Source: Marinobacter salarius (GTDB taxonomy: Bacteria; Pseudomonadota; Gammaproteobacteria; Pseudomonadales; Oleiphilaceae). From it: a stretch of 64,000 nt of DNA. The stretch is taken from positions 992,001 through 1,056,000 of the forward strand of contig NZ_CP136693.1 of NCBI RefSeq assembly GCF_032922745.1. The letters are read 5' to 3'. The position numbers were made by a program, and so were the translations under genes. Below, one piece after another: positions 62,993 to 64,000 of the stretch. Within the stretch, counting starts at the first letter, position 1. Every line of letters begins with the position of its first letter. The notes beneath the pieces are model-generated. The model was not told where the DNA came from and searched no databases. It saw only the letters and a program-made list of their open reading frames with translations.

Positions 62993-64000
62993 TTAGTCCG
63001 ATCTTTGCGCCAACCACTCCGCCATCTCCAGCCAGCTTTCCTTCGGCGCCTTGCTGCCGGCCAGGATGCCCATGTGGCCGCCGGGGGTAACCCGGAAGGT
63101 AACGTCTTTTGAACTGACGTGGTCTTCAATACGCTTGACCGCGACCGGTGTTGCCAGGGTGTCGGTGTCGCCGGCGATGGCAAGTAAGTTGGCGTTTACA
63201 TTTTCCAGCCTGGCAACGTCCTCGCCGATCTGGATCTGGCCTTTAGAGAGTTCGTTGTCGATCCACAGGCGTACTACGGCGTCCTGCACGATTCCACCCG
63301 GGTAGGCGACCATGCGGTCGAGGAAGGCGGAGGTGGTGGCGTGGCTGGCGACGAAGTCGCGGTCGCCCAGGCGGACGATGAGTTCCCAGTAGCCCATCAC
63401 GCTGCCGATGGGGTTGGTGAGTTTGAAGCCGATGGTGTTGGCCCAGCCCGGTGAGTGGAACCAGTGGGGTTTGACGTCGTGCAGGCGAAAGCCGGTGCGT
63501 TTGCGGACGAAGTCGGCGACGTCGGACACCCGTTGGTACATCAAACCCATCAGCCCGGATGCGTGGCTGTCGATGGGTGAGCCCAACACGATGGCGTTGC
63601 GGATGTGCTGGTCGCGGCTGAGGGCGGAGTAGAACAGCGTGAACATGCCCCCCAGGCTCCAGCCGTGCAGCGACAGCTCCTGTTCGCCGCTGTGTTTCCG
63701 CACCCGATCCAGGTACGCCGGTAGCAACTCCGCCACGTAGGTGTGAAGGTTATAGTGACTGTGCTGCCGCGTGGGCACGCCCCAGTCGATCAGGTACACC
63801 TCAAACCCCTTGGCCCGCAGGAACCGTACCAGGCTGCGTTGGGGGAACAGGTCGTAGATCAGCATGTTCACCGCCAGTGGCGGCACGATCACGATGGGCG
63901 TTTTGTGGGGCGTACGTTCCACATCGATCATTTCGCCATCCAGCTCAATAAAGTCCTCCGCCAGCGGAGGGTAGTAACGCAGGCTCACCAGACCATCGGT
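62993..64000 (-). CDS. PHA synthase-like alpha/beta hydrolase, 5' end beyond the window
   Basis: About 335 residues visible. The frame stays open to the window edge (TDGLVSLRYYPP), so the GTG at 63988 is probably not the start. PIVIVPPLAVNMLIYDLFPQ, VYLIDWGVPTRQHSHYNL and SLHGWSLGGMFTLFYSAL follow the PhaC pattern, but the nucleophile box is GWSLGG with Ser, where true PHA synthases have Cys. VTPGGHMGILAG near the end supplies the His. It may be a PHA-related esterase or a synthase relative. Confidence 0.85.
   Translation of the reverse strand, partial: TDGLVSLRYYPPLAEDFIELDGEMIDVERTPHKTPIVIVPPLAVNMLIYDLFPQRSLVRFLRAKGFEVYLIDWGVPTRQHSHYNLHTYVAELLPAYLDRVRKHSGEQELSLHGWSLGGMFTLFYSALSRDQHIRNAIVLGSPIDSHASGLMGLMYQRVSDVADFVRKRTGFRLHDVKPHWFHSPGWANTIGFKLTNPIGSVMGYWELIVRLGDRDFVASHATTSAFLDRMVAYPGGIVQDAVVRLWIDNELSKGQIQIGEDVARLENVNANLLAIAGDTDTLATPVAVKRIEDHVSSKDVTFRVTPGGHMGILAGSKAPKESWLEMAEWLAQRSD

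Overview
The window reads as a chromosomal segment of a moderately GC-rich marine gammaproteobacterium, most likely Marinobacter or a close relative. That placement is an inference from the overall protein set (RhlE, PntA/PntB, FadE of about 835 residues, two acyl-CoA dehydrogenases with thiolase and FadB/FadJ-like protein, GlxA-type regulator, MarC, PHA-synthase-like hydrolase). No rRNA, tRNA or CRISPR array was found.

Layout. 1-6.4 kb: envelope and redox genes (partial periplasmic binding protein, MltF-like transglycosylase, DUF302 protein, membrane TlpA-type thioredoxin), RhlE helicase, and a divergent HxlR regulator/Old Yellow Enzyme pair with a repeated operator. 6.47-8.97 kb: two group II introns almost back to back behind the OYE terminator; the first encodes a reverse transcriptase, the second has none. 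9.0-14.8 kb: small lipoprotein, ExoD-like and other membrane proteins, patatin, then pntAB. 14.9-21.2 kb: TetR regulator and flavin monooxygenase with a likely operator between them, threonine dehydratase, and several unrecognised small genes, one of which looks like a shortened paralogue of a neighbour. 21.2-29.0 kb: a beta-oxidation operon (FadB/J-like, thiolase, two acyl-CoA dehydrogenases, SDR) opposed to a TetR regulator, with two near-identical palindromes between. 29.0-35.6 kb: hydrolases, GlxA-type regulator, RluF-like synthase, MarC, ChaC, a His-rich exported protein. 35.7-39.9 kb: an AT-rich accessory island with a three-gene cassette (TIGR04255-like, HTH protein, unknown) and a zinc-finger protein. 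39.9-49.3 kb: DMT transporter/LysR pair, a complete liv-type ABC importer and FadE. 49.4-64 kb: transporters (AEC, EamA, MATE, Bcr/CflA), PatB-like lyase, CBM-like exported protein, aspartoacylase-like protein, PMP3 peptide, NUDIX-MBL fusion, thioesterase, Tpx, LysR, haloacid dehalogenase and a PHA-synthase-like hydrolase that runs off the window.

The most striking non-genic signal is a family of eight dispersed intergenic elements of about 100-125 bp (15.6, 24.5, 24.7, 40.8, 56.9, 58.9, 60.9 and 62.9 kb). Each has a core of 53-57 nt that itself holds two small hairpins, enclosed by long inverted arms. The arms match each other perfectly or nearly so within a copy, yet they differ in sequence from copy to copy. 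One copy shows a compensatory base-pair change, and another has a different core with the same layout. Six of the eight lie roughly 30-100 nt upstream of a start codon.

Functionally the region is rich in fatty-acid and acyl-CoA metabolism (beta-oxidation operon, FadE, thioesterase, patatin, hydrolases, PHA-synthase-like enzyme) and in NAD(P)H redox balance (PntAB, OYE, flavin monooxygenase), in line with a lipid- or hydrocarbon-using marine heterotroph.
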